Source: Pseudomonas sp. W4I3 (GTDB lineage Bacteria > Pseudomonadota > Gammaproteobacteria > Pseudomonadales > Pseudomonadaceae). From it: a DNA stretch of 64,000 bases. Below are positions 34,619-43,657 of this stretch, piece by piece. Position numbers and translations under genes: made by a program. The DNA is taken from contig NZ_JAUSXS010000001.1 of the NCBI RefSeq assembly GCF_030816195.1, positions 3,309,501-3,373,500 of the forward strand, written 5' to 3'. The notes under the pieces are model-generated. The model was given only the letters and a program-made list of their open reading frames with translations. It made no database searches and was not told the DNA's origin. Numbering within the stretch: the first letter of the stretch is position 1; each line of letters begins with the position of its first letter.

Positions 34619-35494
34619 TCAGCCCCGCAGTACCAGCGACATATCCGGGTACTCAGCGCAGATGAAGTCGACGAAAGCGCGTACTTTGGGCGCTGCAAGG
34701 CGCCTGGAGGTGTGCAACACCCAAAGCTCTGGCTCGATCCCCGACACGGTGCCCCACTGGGCCAGTTCGCCCCGAGCCAGTGGCGCCCAGGCGATGGACT
34801 GTGGAATCAACGCCGCACCCCCACCGGCGATGGCCGCATCGCGCACCATCAGCAACGAAGAGAACTGTAGCCTGGGGACCGGTTCCAGCACCAACTGTCC
34901 GCCATCAAGACGCCAATGGGTGGGCATGAACCCCGGCGTTACGATGCCTGCCACCGGCCGGATTGCACCCGGTTCCGGCTTGGGTATCGCGGGCGCGGCC
35001 ACCACCACCAGACGGTCCTTGGCGAAGCATCGGCCCACCAGGTTGCTGTCCGGGCTCGGGTTGATGCGAATGGCGACGTCGAATTGCTCTTCAACCAGGT
35101 CCACCATGCGGTCGTCGGCCACCACCTCGATGACGACGTCCGGGTAAGCGGCGCAGAAGCGCGCGCCAATCCCGCCCATTGCCAACTGCGAGAACAGGAC
35201 CGGAGCGGCCACGCGCAGGCGACCGCGAGGCGTCGACACGCCTTCGCGTGCGGCGGTCAGGGCTTCGGTTACCTCACCCAGCGGGCCCTCCGTTTGCGAC
35301 ATCAGCAGCTCGCCGGCCTCGGTGAGCTTGAGCCCACGCGCACTGCGCTCGATCAGCCGTACGCCCAGTTGCTCCTCAAGGTCGGCAATTCGGCGCGACA
35401 GGGTGGCCTTGGACACACCGCTCGCTCGGCTGGCCTTGCCCAGGCCCTCGTTGGTGGCGACGAGGATGAAATCGATAAGCGCGTTGAGGTTCAT
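34619..35494 (-). CDS. LysR family transcriptional regulator
   Basis: A 291-residue LysR protein: helix-turn-helix in residues 1-60 (ALIDFILVATNEGLGKASRA, SGVSKATLSRRIADLEEQLG) and an effector domain from about residue 88 (PRGRLRVAAPVLFSQLAMGG). It belongs to the group with the FVDFI-type C-terminal end. Divergent from the NmrA-like gene; a palindrome TGTTCCATTTTTGAAACA overlaps its start region and probably serves autoregulation and control of the neighbour. Confidence 0.88.
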   Translation of the reverse strand: MNLNALIDFILVATNEGLGKASRASGVSKATLSRRIADLEEQLGVRLIERSARGLKLTEAGELLMSQTEGPLGEVTEALTAAREGVSTPRGRLRVAAPVLFSQLAMGGIGARFCAAYPDVVIEVVADDRMVDLVEEQFDVAIRINPSPDSNLVGRCFAKDRLVVVAAPAIPKPEPGAIRPVAGIVTPGFMPTHWRLDGGQLVLEPVPRLQFSSLLMVRDAAIAGGGAALIPQSIAWAPLARGELAQWGTVSGIEPELWVLHTSRRLAAPKVRAFVDFICAEYPDMSLVLRG

Positions 35495-35496
35495 GC

Positions 35497-35514
35497 TGTT
35501 CCATTTTTGAAACA
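35497..35514. promoter_or_regulatory. Palindrome in the LysR/NmrA intergenic region
   Basis: TGTTCCATTTTTGAAACA has 7-bp arms with one mismatch around a 4-base centre, directly upstream of the LysR ATG. Suits an operator of the divergent regulator. Confidence 0.5.
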
Positions 35515-35609
35515 AGGTGTCTGGATTCTGTGGTCTTCGTTTTCGTTATGCAACGACTTACTGTTCGTTCCAACGCAAACCCAGTGATCCCCAGGCAGGA
35601 GTTTTACCC

Positions 35610-36484
35610 ATGAGCATTCTTATAGTTGGCGCCACCGGCACCCTCGGTTCACTCATCACCCAAGGCCTCGCCGAGCGCGGCGCAGCGGTCAAGGCCCTGG
35701 TGCGCCAGGCGGGTAAACGGGACTTCCCGGCAGCGTCACCGAAGTGGTTGGCGACCTCACCGATATAGCCTCCATGCGCGCCGCGTTGGCGTCGGTGCGC
35801 ACCCTGTTTTTGCTGAATGCGGTGACGCCCGATGAGGTCACCCAAGCCATCATCGCGTTGAACCTCGCTCGGGAGGCGGGCATCGAGCGGGTGGTTTACT
35901 TGTCGGTGATTCATGCCGACACGTTCACCCAGGTGCCGCACTTCACCGGCAAGCACACCGTGGAACGCATGATCGAGAGCCTCGACATTCCGGCGACGGT
36001 GCTGCGCCCGGCGTACTTCATGCAAAACGACTTGATGGTCCAACAGACGATCCAGGACTACGCGGTGTACCCGATGCCTATCGGCTCGGCCGGTGTGTCG
36101 ATGATCGATACGCGGGACATTGCCGACATCGCCGTTGCCGAGCTGTTGCGACGCGATCAGGCCGCGACTGCGCTGGAACGCGTGACGCTGGAGCTGGTGG
36201 GGCCGCAGGCGCTGACGAGTGCGGGCGTGGCCAAGCTCTGGAGCGCAGCCCTGGGCCGCGAAATCGCCTATGGCGGCGATGACGTTGCCGCATTTGAAAC
36301 ACAGCTGGCTGCATACGGTCCTGCCTGGCTGGCCTATGACATGCGCCTGATGATGGAAGGCATCCAGGCCTTCGGCATGCAGGCCGCGCCAGGCAGCGTG
36401 GAGCGGCTGGAAGCGATCATCGGCCGGCCATTGCGCACTTACCAAGCGTTCGTAAGCGAGTCGCTGCGAAAAACCACTTCCTGA
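35610..36484 (+). pseudogene. NmrA-like NAD(P)-binding protein, frameshifted
   Basis: The gene starts with MSILIVGATGTLGSLITQGL (Rossmann GATGxxG loop) and continues AERGAAVKALVRQAGKRDFP, then the frame runs to a stop. In another frame the protein resumes as GSVTEVVGDLTDIASMRAAL and goes on to the normal end near residue 290 (LFLLNAVTPDE, LRPAYFMQND, KLWSAALGREIAYGGDD). One base is missing near 35730, where CCCGGCAGC would read CCCGGGCAGC in an intact gene. Either the gene is inactivated or this is a sequencing error in a short G/C run. Members are redox sensors or atypical reductases. A fitting ribosome site (CAGGAG) precedes the start. Confidence 0.75.
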
Positions 36485-36500
36485 ATTGCACCCGTCCTCT

Positions 36501-37511
36501 GTAGGAGCTCCCGAGCTTTAGCGAGGCTGCGAAAGCGGTGGTTCAGGCGATGAAGAGGTTGACTGTGCCGCCGCCATCGCAGCCTCGCCGGGGCTCGACA
36601 GCTCCCACATTTGAGCGGTGTTGTTGTTCACATTTGCGTTCGTCTCGATGGCCCTGCGAACCGAGATTCGCGCTGACACAGCCAATCCCCTGTGGGAGCT
36701 GTCGAGCTTTAGCGAGGCTGCGAAAGCGGTGGTTCAGACGATGAAGAGGTTGACTGTGCCGCCGCCATCGCAGCCTCGCCGGGGCTCGACAGCTCCCACA
36801 TTTGAGCGGTGTTGTTGTTCACATTTGCGTTCGTCTCGATGGCCCTGCGAACCGAGATTCGCGCTGACACAGCCAATCCCCCGTGGGAGCTGTCGAGCTT
36901 TAGCGAGGCTGCGAAAGCGGTGGTTCAGGCGATGAAGAGGTTGACTGTGCCGCCGCCATCGCAGCCTCGCCGGGGCTCGACAGCTCCCACATTTGAGCGG
37001 TGTTGTTGTTCACATTTGCGTTCGTCTCGATGGCCCTGCGAACCGAGATTCGCGCTGACACAGCCAATCCCCTGTGGGAGCTGTCGAGCTTTAGCGAGGC
37101 TGCGAAAGCGGTGGGTCAGGCAACGAAGATGTTGACCGTGCCGCCGCCATCGCAGCCTCGCCGGGGCTCGACAGCTCCCACATTTGAGCGGTGTTGTTGT
37201 TCACATTTGCGTTCGTTTCGATGGCCCTGCGAACCGAGATTCGCGCTGACACAGCCAATCCCCTGTGGGAGCTGTCGAGCTTTAGCGAGGCTGCGAAAGC
37301 GGTGGGTCATGCAACGAAGATGTTGACCGTGCCGCCGCCATCGCAGCCTCGCCGGGGCTCGACAGCTCCCACAGTTGAGCGGTGTTGCTGGTCAGAACTG
37401 CGCTCGTCTCGATGGCCCTGTAAACCGAGATCCCCCCTAACACAGCCAATCCCCTGTGGGAGCTGTCGAGCTTTAGCGAGGCTGCGAAAGCGGTAGTCCA
37501 GGCGATGAAAC
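36501..37511. repeat. Tandem array of a 191-bp REPIN-containing unit
   Basis: REP starts (GTGGGAGCTGTCGAGC or the variant GTAGGAGCTCCCGAGC) recur at 36501, 36692, 36883, 37074, 37265 and 37456, always 191 bp apart: five full units plus a sixth partial. Each unit has a forward REP (TTTAGCGAGGCTGCGAAAGC), an inverted REP (GCCTCGCCGGGGCTCGACAG) about 70 bp on, and an 80-bp spacer containing GTGTTGTTGTTCACATTTGC. Units 1-3 are nearly identical; 4 and 5 share GTGGGTCA and GATGTTGACCGTG variants; the last spacer has diverged. The open frames across it are by-products of the repeat. No protein coding is supported in 36485-37548. Confidence 0.95.
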
Positions 37512-37548
37512 CGCTTCGCCAGCACCCCTTAGTTCCCACACCCCCAAA

Positions 37549-39036
37549 TCACGGATGAAACCTGCGCCCCAGCGCATCCAGGCGCACGGCGATCGGTGGC
37601 AGGCGTTCGCTGCTGCGGGCCAGGGTTTCGACGTCGTTGGCGGTGTTTTGCGCGATGTGTTGCACCGATTGCAGGCGGTCGACAATTTCCAGGTTCGCCG
37701 AGGTCTGTTCGCGGGTGGTGGTGACGATGCGGCCGTTGAGTTGGTCGATGTGTGCGATGTCTTCGCCCACGGCGCGCAGCATGTCGACGGCCACCTGGCT
37801 GTCTTCCACGCAGCGCTCCACGCCTTGGCGGCTGTCGTGCATGGCTTCGACGGCCTGGCGGCTGCCTTGCTGCAGGCCTTCGATGATGGTCCTGATTTCC
37901 TGGGTGGAGAGGGCGGTGCGTTGGGCCAGGCTGCGCACTTCGTCGGCGACCACGGCAAAGCCACGGCCTTGCTCGCCGGCGCGGGCGGCTTCGATGGCGG
38001 CATTGAGGGCGAGCAGGTTGGTCTGGTTGGCGATGCTGCTGATGACCTCAAGCACCGAACCGATTTGCTCGGCCTGCACGGCCAGCGATTGTACGGTCGA
38101 TTCGGTGCCGTTGATGCGTGAGGCCAATTGCGTGATTTCATGCTGGGCGCGGCCCACGCTTTGCTGGCCACGCACGATCTGCTGGCTGGCCTGGCCGGCG
38201 TGCTCCACCGCCTGCTCGACGTGCACGGTAATGTCGCCCATGGCGTCTTCCATGCGCTGCATCGAACCGGTCATTTCATTGATTTGCGCCAGTTGATGCC
38301 GCGCGCCTTTTTCCAGGGTGCCGCTGGCGGTGGCCAGTTCCTGACCGAGTTGGCCGAGGCCGTGGGAGTCGCGTGCGACGCCGTCGATCAGGTGGGTGAG
38401 TTGCTGCAGAAAGTGGTCGAACCGCTTGGCGAGCGAAACATGCACCTTGTCTTCACCCTTGGCGGTGTCTTCGGTGAACTGCGAAGTGACGGCTAGCATC
38501 TTTTCGAGCATTTCCTGGCTTTCGACCGCCTCGGCCTGGCTATGCACGGCGAGGTAGAGCAGGGCGACCGTTTCCATGACCACGTAGAAGGCGTGGACGA
38601 AAATCATCGTCCAGCCGCCGTGATGCGCCATCACAAACACCGGCGCGCCCTGATGTTGCAAGGCATGAAAAACCACGTGGTGTACCGCAATGGTCAGCGC
38701 CGCCACCAGGATCGGCAGCCAGTCGCGGTAGAAGGTCAACACCGCCAGCAGTGCAAAAATACCGAAGTGCGATTCGATTACGCCCTCGGCCTGGTTGATG
38801 TGCAAGGCGGCCATCACCATCAGGCCGGCGCCCAGCACGCAGCGCATCACACGGGTGCCGCCGATGGCGCGATAGAGCGCGGTCAGCACCACGCCGGTGC
38901 CGCCGCCGACGATTACCGCTTGGGTAAAGGTGTCATGCCAGAACGCCAGCCCGAGGGAGAACAGAAACATCAGCCAGATCAACGCCAGCATGATGCGGTC
39001 GGCCTTGCGGTAGTGCTCCAGAAAGCGTGTGGGCAT
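37549..39036 (-). CDS. Methyl-accepting chemotaxis protein with multi-pass N-terminal membrane domain
   Basis: A 495-residue receptor. Residues about 15-170 hold five or six membrane helices ([17 protein letters not shown] to [19 protein letters not shown]) and no periplasmic ligand-binding domain. It lacks a clear HAMP. The signalling domain runs to about residue 480, with the hairpin tip [40 protein letters not shown]. It probably senses membrane state, redox or intracellular ligands, since ligand access from outside is limited. No CheB/CheR pentapeptide at the C-terminus. The REPIN array lies 3' of the gene. Confidence 0.87.
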   Translation of the reverse strand: MPTRFLEHYRKADRIMLALIWLMFLFSLGLAFWHDTFTQAVIVGGGTGVVLTALYRAIGGTRVMRCVLGAGLMVMAALHINQAEGVIESHFGIFALLAVLTFYRDWLPILVAALTIAVHHVVFHALQHQGAPVFVMAHHGGWTMIFVHAFYVVMETVALLYLAVHSQAEAVESQEMLEKMLAVTSQFTEDTAKGEDKVHVSLAKRFDHFLQQLTHLIDGVARDSHGLGQLGQELATASGTLEKGARHQLAQINEMTGSMQRMEDAMGDITVHVEQAVEHAGQASQQIVRGQQSVGRAQHEITQLASRINGTESTVQSLAVQAEQIGSVLEVISSIANQTNLLALNAAIEAARAGEQGRGFAVVADEVRSLAQRTALSTQEIRTIIEGLQQGSRQAVEAMHDSRQGVERCVEDSQVAVDMLRAVGEDIAHIDQLNGRIVTTTREQTSANLEIVDRLQSVQHIAQNTANDVETLARSSERLPPIAVRLDALGRRFHP

Positions 39037-39178
39037 TCACGTTTACTCCATGTGGTTTGGCCAGGAACCAAGCATGCGGCGTGCCACGCGGGCCGCGGTC
39101 AGTACAAAGTAAGTGGCTATTTGCCGGCATCGATCCGGCAAACGGTTATCGGCAGGTCGCGAGGGGACTTTAAGCAAC

Positions 39179-39198
39179 GGCTGCCCGAGCGGGCAGCC
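39179..39198 (-). terminator. GC-rich hairpin after the siderophore receptor
   Basis: GGCTGCCC and GGGCAGCC pair perfectly around GAGC, 10 bp past the receptor stop codon. No long U tract. Confidence 0.55.
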
Positions 39199-39208
39199 GC
39201 GATGGCGG

Positions 39209-41365
39209 TCAGAAGCTGTACTTGGCCGTCAGCATCATGTTGCGTGGGGCGCCGTAGGAGTCACCGCCATAGGTGACGGCTTCGGAGATGGACTGGTAGT
39301 AGTGACGATCGAAGATGTTGTTGGCGTTGAGCTGCAGGTCCAGGTGCTGGTTGACTCGGTAGCCGGCCATCAAGTCGGTGACGGCGTAGCCACCCTGTTT
39401 GAGCCGATAGGTGCTGCCGTCCGCCAACTGGATGTCGTTGTACATGCGGCTCTGCCAGGACACATTGCCGCCCACGCGAAGTTTTTCCAGCGGGCCCTGG
39501 AAGTTGTAGCGGGTGGTCACCTTGAACAGGTGTTCCGGGGTGTCGGTGTCGAACTGCTTGTTGACCTTCTGCGGGTTGGCGTCGTCCTTGATCGTGTGAG
39601 TACGTGCGTAGGTGTAGCCACCGCCCACCTGCCAGTTCTCGGTCAGGGCGCCCTGCAGTTCGAAGTCGATACCCTGGCTGCGAATCTCGCCAGAAGCCTG
39701 GTAGCAGGAGGCCTGTGGGCAATCCGGCACGACGATCTGCACCGCACGGTTCTCCTGGTCGACCCGGAACAGCGCCACGCTGGCATTCAGCGCGCCACCC
39801 AGGTATTCGCCCTTGATGCCGACTTCATAATTCTTGCCGACGATGGGCTTGAGCGGGGTGGCGGAGGTGCTCTTCTCGCTTTGCGGGGTGAAGATGTCGC
39901 TGTAGCTGGCGTACACCGAGTGCTGGTCGTCCAGGTCGTAGATCAACCCGGCATAGCGGGTGAGGTTGCGGGTGACCTTGTAGTCGCCGTCGCCATCGCG
40001 GTTGTCGTAGTCGTACCAGTCCAGGCGCCCGCCGAGGATCAGCTTGAGCGGGTCGGCCAGACTCAGGCGGGTGGTGACGTAGACGCCGTCCTGGGTGGTG
40101 ACGTCGCGTTGGTTGTTGGTGCGGGTGAAGTTCGGTTTGCCGGCCGTGATCGGCCAATTCAGGTCGTAGGGGCTGTAGTTGTGGGTGGTCGTGTCCTCGA
40201 TGCGCTTGCTGGCGCCCACGACCAGTTCATGGGTGCGTCCGAACGCCTGGAAAGGCCCACTGACAAAAGCGTCGACCCCGGCCTGGTTCTGATCGAAAGC
40301 TGCCTGGTACACGGTGCGTGCCAGGCTATTGTTGGTCCAGCGCGACTGGTAGGAACCGGAGAACAGCGCGTCTTGCTCGGCGTAGTTGGCATTGACCTGC
40401 AGGCTCCAGTCATTGGCCAGTTGCTGGCGCAGTTCGACAAAGACGGTGTTGACCTCCTGATCCTTGTTCTCCCAGTCGGTACCGGGGTTGTACGAGCGCG
40501 ACAGGTCGAGGTGATGGCCGTCCAGGCCGATCATCGAGGAGCCCCAGAAGTAGTTGGTCTTGTCTTTCTGGTTGGAATAACCCAGCGTCAAGGTGGTGTC
40601 TTCGCCCAGGTCGGCTTCGGTAACCGCGTAGAACAGGCCGTGATCCTGCTCGGCCTTGTCGATGAAACTGTTGGCATCACGGTAAGACGTCACCACCCGG
40701 CCTCGCCAGGTGCCGCTTTCATTAAGCGGGCTGGAGGCGTCGAGCTCGCCACGGTAATCGTCCCAACTGCCGGCGGCGCCGGTCAAGGTGACTTTCTGCT
40801 CGGCCAGGGGCCGCTTGCGAATCAGGTTGATGGCCGCCGAGGGGTTACCGGCGCCGGTGACCAGGCCAGTGGCACCGCGCACCACCTCGACCCGATCAAA
40901 CATCGCCAGGTTCGGCTGCGAACCCACATTAACGCCGTTATAGCCGCTGGGAATGCCGTCGTACATGAGGTTGTCGACATTGAAACCGCGTGCGGTATAG
41001 CCCTGCCGGCCGGGGCCGCTGGAGTAGTTGAGGAACAACCCCGGCGTGGCATTCACCACATCGTTGATGCTGGTCATCGCCTGGTCATCCATGCGTTGAC
41101 GGGTAATCACGGTGACGGCCTGCGGGGTTTCGCGCAGGGTCAGCGGCAGTTTGGTTGCGGTTTTCATCGAGCCGGTGGTGTACGACTCGCTGCCCTCGGT
41201 GGTCTCGCCCAGCTGTTGGCCGGACACTTCGGTGGCGCCCAGCTCAATGGTGGCGGGCGGTGCGCCGGCCTCGGCAGCGAGGGCTGCGTGGGACGTGGTC
41301 AGGCAGATAGCCATTGCTATCAGACTCGGTGAAAATCCTTTGCCGACATGGTGTTGCACAGACAT
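39209..41365 (-). CDS. TonB-dependent siderophore receptor
   Basis: A 718-residue outer-membrane receptor. Signal peptide residues 1-30 (SLIAMAICLTTSHAALA). The mature part begins with a TonB-box-like PATIELGATEVSG and then the plug (ETPQAVTVITRQRMDDQAMT, GYTARGFNVDNLMYDGIPSG, VEVVRGATGLVTGAGNPSAA), and a 22-strand barrel ends at ...GAPRNMMLTAKYSF with the expected terminal Phe. There is no N-terminal STN signalling domain, so it is not a trans-envelope signalling receptor like FpvA. It resembles receptors for ferric hydroxamates or xenosiderophores. A Fur-box-like site lies about 50 bp upstream. GGGAGAG precedes the ATG. Confidence 0.9.
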   Translation of the reverse strand: MSVQHHVGKGFSPSLIAMAICLTTSHAALAAEAGAPPATIELGATEVSGQQLGETTEGSESYTTGSMKTATKLPLTLRETPQAVTVITRQRMDDQAMTSINDVVNATPGLFLNYSSGPGRQGYTARGFNVDNLMYDGIPSGYNGVNVGSQPNLAMFDRVEVVRGATGLVTGAGNPSAAINLIRKRPLAEQKVTLTGAAGSWDDYRGELDASSPLNESGTWRGRVVTSYRDANSFIDKAEQDHGLFYAVTEADLGEDTTLTLGYSNQKDKTNYFWGSSMIGLDGHHLDLSRSYNPGTDWENKDQEVNTVFVELRQQLANDWSLQVNANYAEQDALFSGSYQSRWTNNSLARTVYQAAFDQNQAGVDAFVSGPFQAFGRTHELVVGASKRIEDTTTHNYSPYDLNWPITAGKPNFTRTNNQRDVTTQDGVYVTTRLSLADPLKLILGGRLDWYDYDNRDGDGDYKVTRNLTRYAGLIYDLDDQHSVYASYSDIFTPQSEKSTSATPLKPIVGKNYEVGIKGEYLGGALNASVALFRVDQENRAVQIVVPDCPQASCYQASGEIRSQGIDFELQGALTENWQVGGGYTYARTHTIKDDANPQKVNKQFDTDTPEHLFKVTTRYNFQGPLEKLRVGGNVSWQSRMYNDIQLADGSTYRLKQGGYAVTDLMAGYRVNQHLDLQLNANNIFDRHYYQSISEAVTYGGDSYGAPRNMMLTAKYSF

Positions 41366-41412
41366 GAACGTAGCTCTCCCGGAATGCCATCCGTGGCGAA
41401 TAATAAATCTGT

Positions 41413-41427
41413 TGATAATTATTCGCA
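41413..41427. promoter_or_regulatory. Fur-box-like site of the siderophore receptor
   Basis: TGATAATTATTCGCA agrees with 12 of 15 positions of the 7-1-7 Fur consensus. It is also part of a larger inverted repeat, GCGAATAAT and ATTATTCGC at 41396-41426. Iron-repressed expression expected. Confidence 0.6.
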
Positions 41428-41523
41428 TCAGTTTGGCAGATTGAAGCTGTCGGAAAAAGCCTACGGGATTAATCAGTTAACGACTTTTTCACACCTCACG
41501 TACCAGCGTTTTGCCACCTTTGC

Positions 41524-42285
41524 CTAGGTGAACACGATTTCGTAGGGCTCACGCATGCGTTCCAGTAACGCCTGGGCGAACATCGGCGCCAGGCTGATCG
41601 CGGGATCGCCCGTGAGCTGGCTGGCGTAGGCATGCACGGCGTGCAGCTTGTGTGCGATGCCCCAAGTGTCCAGGCACAACTTGCGCGCGCGCTGCCACGG
41701 GATCACCGCGCTTTCGCGTGCAGGCCAGTGCCAGGCCCACATCGGCAATTCGTTCAGTTGCGCACCCACCAGGTCGCATGCCTTGGCGCTGGCCCGGCCG
41801 ACGGCTTCGTGGTCTTCGTTGCCATCATGGCGCCAGGTGGTAAACACCACATCCCCTGACTGCAGGTATCGGGCGATGAACTGGCAGACCTGATGCTCAT
41901 CGGCGGCGAGGGCGTTATCGCGAAACCCGCCACGAATCCATTTCAGGCTATGCAGTGGCATACCCAGGCGGCGCATGGCCTCGGCGCTTTCCTGTGGGCG
42001 GACGACACTCAAGCGGCTGGCCGACCAGACCTGAGAGCCAGGATGGCTGGCGCTGCCATCGGTGATGGAGATCAACTTCAATGGGTGCGCGCGGTTGCTG
42101 AGCAAATGCAGCAGACCGCCGCAGGCGAGCACTTCATCGCCGGGGTGGGGGGCTATCACCACCACCCGGGCACCTGGCGGTACCAGGCCGGACAGGCTGA
42201 TAACAGGGACTTGCGCCAACTGGGGCGCGCTGTTCCAGATTTGTGCAGGACCACGGCGGCCCTCGCTCAGGGAAGCGGATTTCAT
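41524..42285 (-). CDS. PIG-L/LmbE family protein with altered active-site motif
   Basis: A 253-residue PIG-L (N-acetylglucosaminyl deacetylase, LmbE-like) protein. The family's PHPDDE motif is P46-H47-P48-G49-D50-E51: the His, second Asp (metal) and Glu are kept, but the first Asp, the general base in MshB-type enzymes, is Gly. The rest is normal: TDGSASHPGSQVW, SVVRPQESAEAMRRLG and DHEAVGRASAKA with the second metal His. It is a close relative of the intact protein starting at 44412, so it arose by duplication and may be inactive, regulatory, or altered in chemistry. It follows the four-gene operon after a 116-bp gap. Confidence 0.85.
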   Translation of the reverse strand: MKSASLSEGRRGPAQIWNSAPQLAQVPVISLSGLVPPGARVVVIAPHPGDEVLACGGLLHLLSNRAHPLKLISITDGSASHPGSQVWSASRLSVVRPQESAEAMRRLGMPLHSLKWIRGGFRDNALAADEHQVCQFIARYLQSGDVVFTTWRHDGNEDHEAVGRASAKACDLVGAQLNELPMWAWHWPARESAVIPWQRARKLCLDTWGIAHKLHAVHAYASQLTGDPAISLAPMFAQALLERMREPYEIVFT

Positions 42286-42401
42286 AGGGTGTCACATCCT
42301 TGTCGGTTGTTGCGCTTGTCTTCACCTCAGGCTCCGATCCTGGAGCACCTTTGCGAGGTGTTATGAGCATAGACAAGGATAAACGGCGCCACGGCGTTTT
42401 T

Positions 42402-43061
42402 TTACGAGGCCTGCATGAGGCTCTTCAAATAGTCAGCGAAGCCACCCTGGGCGCGGCAATCCAGGCGTGCGCTGGTGATCACTTGCGGGGTATGGCTCCA
42501 GGCAATGGAAGCACCGCAGCGTTCCAGATTACGCACCAGTTGCACGTCCTCATGGCATGCCAGCGGTTCAAACCCACCCGCCTGCCGATAGGCGCTGGCG
42601 CTTACTCCCAGGTTGGCACCGTGGATATGGCGATGCCCATCGCGGGCTGCGTAAGCCTGGTGATAGCGGATCTGTGCCGCCGCGTCGAAGCCTTCGCTCC
42701 AAGCGTCCACGGTCACGGTACCGCACACGGCGTCGCAACCCAGGGCCAGTTGCGCCACCAGCCAGTCCGGTGCGACGCGACTGTCGGCGTCGGTACAGGC
42801 GATCCAGCGCGCGCCCAGGTCCAGCAGATGCTGCGCGCCCACACCACGGGCATGCCCGACATTACACGCCTGCACCGCCAGGCAGTGCACACCCTGCGCT
42901 CGCGCAATCGCCGCGCTGCCATCGCTGCAGCTGTCGAGAACCACCAGGATCTGCACTGCTTCGCCGTGCAGTTGCGGATGACGTGCGGCAAGCATTGCTG
43001 CGTTCAGGCATTCGCCCAGCAACGCTTCTTCGTTATGCACCGGAATCAGGATGCCGATCAT
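42402..43061 (-). CDS. Glycosyltransferase family 2 protein
   Basis: A 219-residue GT-A glycosyltransferase, short for the family. It opens IGILIPVHNEEALLGECLNA, has the strand AVQILVVLDSCSDGS, a DxD-type motif CTDADSRV (residues about 90-96), and the acceptor-side segments HGANLGVSASAYRQAGGFE and CHEDVQLVRNLERCG (ED catalytic-base position). It would transfer a sugar from a nucleotide donor onto an unknown acceptor. No membrane helices. The start overlaps the methyltransferase stop as ATGA, so it is translated with the operon. Confidence 0.85.
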   Translation of the reverse strand: MIGILIPVHNEEALLGECLNAAMLAARHPQLHGEAVQILVVLDSCSDGSAAIARAQGVHCLAVQACNVGHARGVGAQHLLDLGARWIACTDADSRVAPDWLVAQLALGCDAVCGTVTVDAWSEGFDAAAQIRYHQAYAARDGHRHIHGANLGVSASAYRQAGGFEPLACHEDVQLVRNLERCGASIAWSHTPQVITSARLDCRAQGGFADYLKSLMQAS

Positions 43062-43657
43062 CGCAGGCCTTCAAGGCGTGCGACCGAGGCGCTGTCGCGA
43101 CTCCAGAGGTCGAGTAGAAAATCTTCTTCATGGTGGCGTACCACCGCGTGCAGCCTCAGTCGCTGATGGAGCAGGGCGTGGACCTGTTCGGCGGTTTGCG
43201 GGCAACCTTCAATGGGCGCACGCCAGTGGCAAGCCAACAGTTGGCCATTCTCTGCCAACGCCTCCAGGCAGCGGTCAATCAGGCGCTCAAGATCAGCCGC
43301 GTCCAGGTAATAACACAGCTCACTCAACACGATCAGCTCGAATTGCTCCGATGGCCATTGCTCAGGCAGCCGTCGTTGCTCCACCAGGACGTTGGAAAAC
43401 CCCGCCAGCCGTTTCTTCGCCAGCGTCACCGCAGCACTCGCCGTATCACAGCACAGCAAGCGATCGCAGCGCGCCGCCAGATCGGCGCTCAGCTCGCCAT
43501 TGGCACAGCCGGGTTCGAAAATCGAGGCGTAGTGGGCTCGGGTCAGTACCGCCAGGCTTACTGCGCGTTTGCGCTGTTCATACCAACGCTGACGAAACGC
43601 CCACGGGTCATCGTTGCCCGCGAACATCTGGTCGAAATAAGGGGTTGTCACACTCAA
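43058..43657 (-). CDS. NodS-like SAM-dependent methyltransferase
   Basis: A 199-residue class I methyltransferase. Motif I is FEPGCANGELSADLA (residues about 47-61), followed by LLCCDTASAAVTLAKKR, and motif IV is ELIVLSELCYYL. The layout DDPW near the N-terminus, EPGCANG and SELCYYL matches the NodS family, whose founder N-methylates chitooligosaccharides in Nod-factor synthesis. Start is a TTG overlapping the PIG-L stop (TTGA); a GTG two codons downstream is an alternative. Sits between a deacetylase and a glycosyltransferase gene, so an aminosugar product is a plausible acceptor, by inference. Confidence 0.83.
   Translation of the reverse strand: MSVTTPYFDQMFAGNDDPWAFRQRWYEQRKRAVSLAVLTRAHYASIFEPGCANGELSADLAARCDRLLCCDTASAAVTLAKKRLAGFSNVLVEQRRLPEQWPSEQFELIVLSELCYYLDAADLERLIDRCLEALAENGQLLACHWRAPIEGCPQTAEQVHALLHQRLRLHAVVRHHEEDFLLDLWSRDSASVARLEGLR

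Noticed and set aside
36501..37511. Series of about 108-codon frames, one per repeat unit, resembling a protein repeat family
   Set aside because: The unit is 191 bp, not a multiple of three, and the frames are defined by the REP hairpins. There are no ribosome binding sites and no known fold.
36501..37511. Possible CRISPR array
   Set aside because: The repeated unit is 191 bp with conserved spacers and internal inverted repeats. No cas genes are near.
39209..41365. FpvA-like signalling receptor with sigma/anti-sigma partners
   Set aside because: The mature protein starts directly at the TonB box and plug with no STN domain, and no sigma-factor or anti-sigma gene is adjacent.
42361..42401. 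Terminator between the glycosyltransferase gene and the second PIG-L gene
   Set aside because: The sequence ACGGCGCCACGGCGTTTTTTT has a T run on the plus strand but no stable stem with a proper loop, and the genes run on the minus strand.
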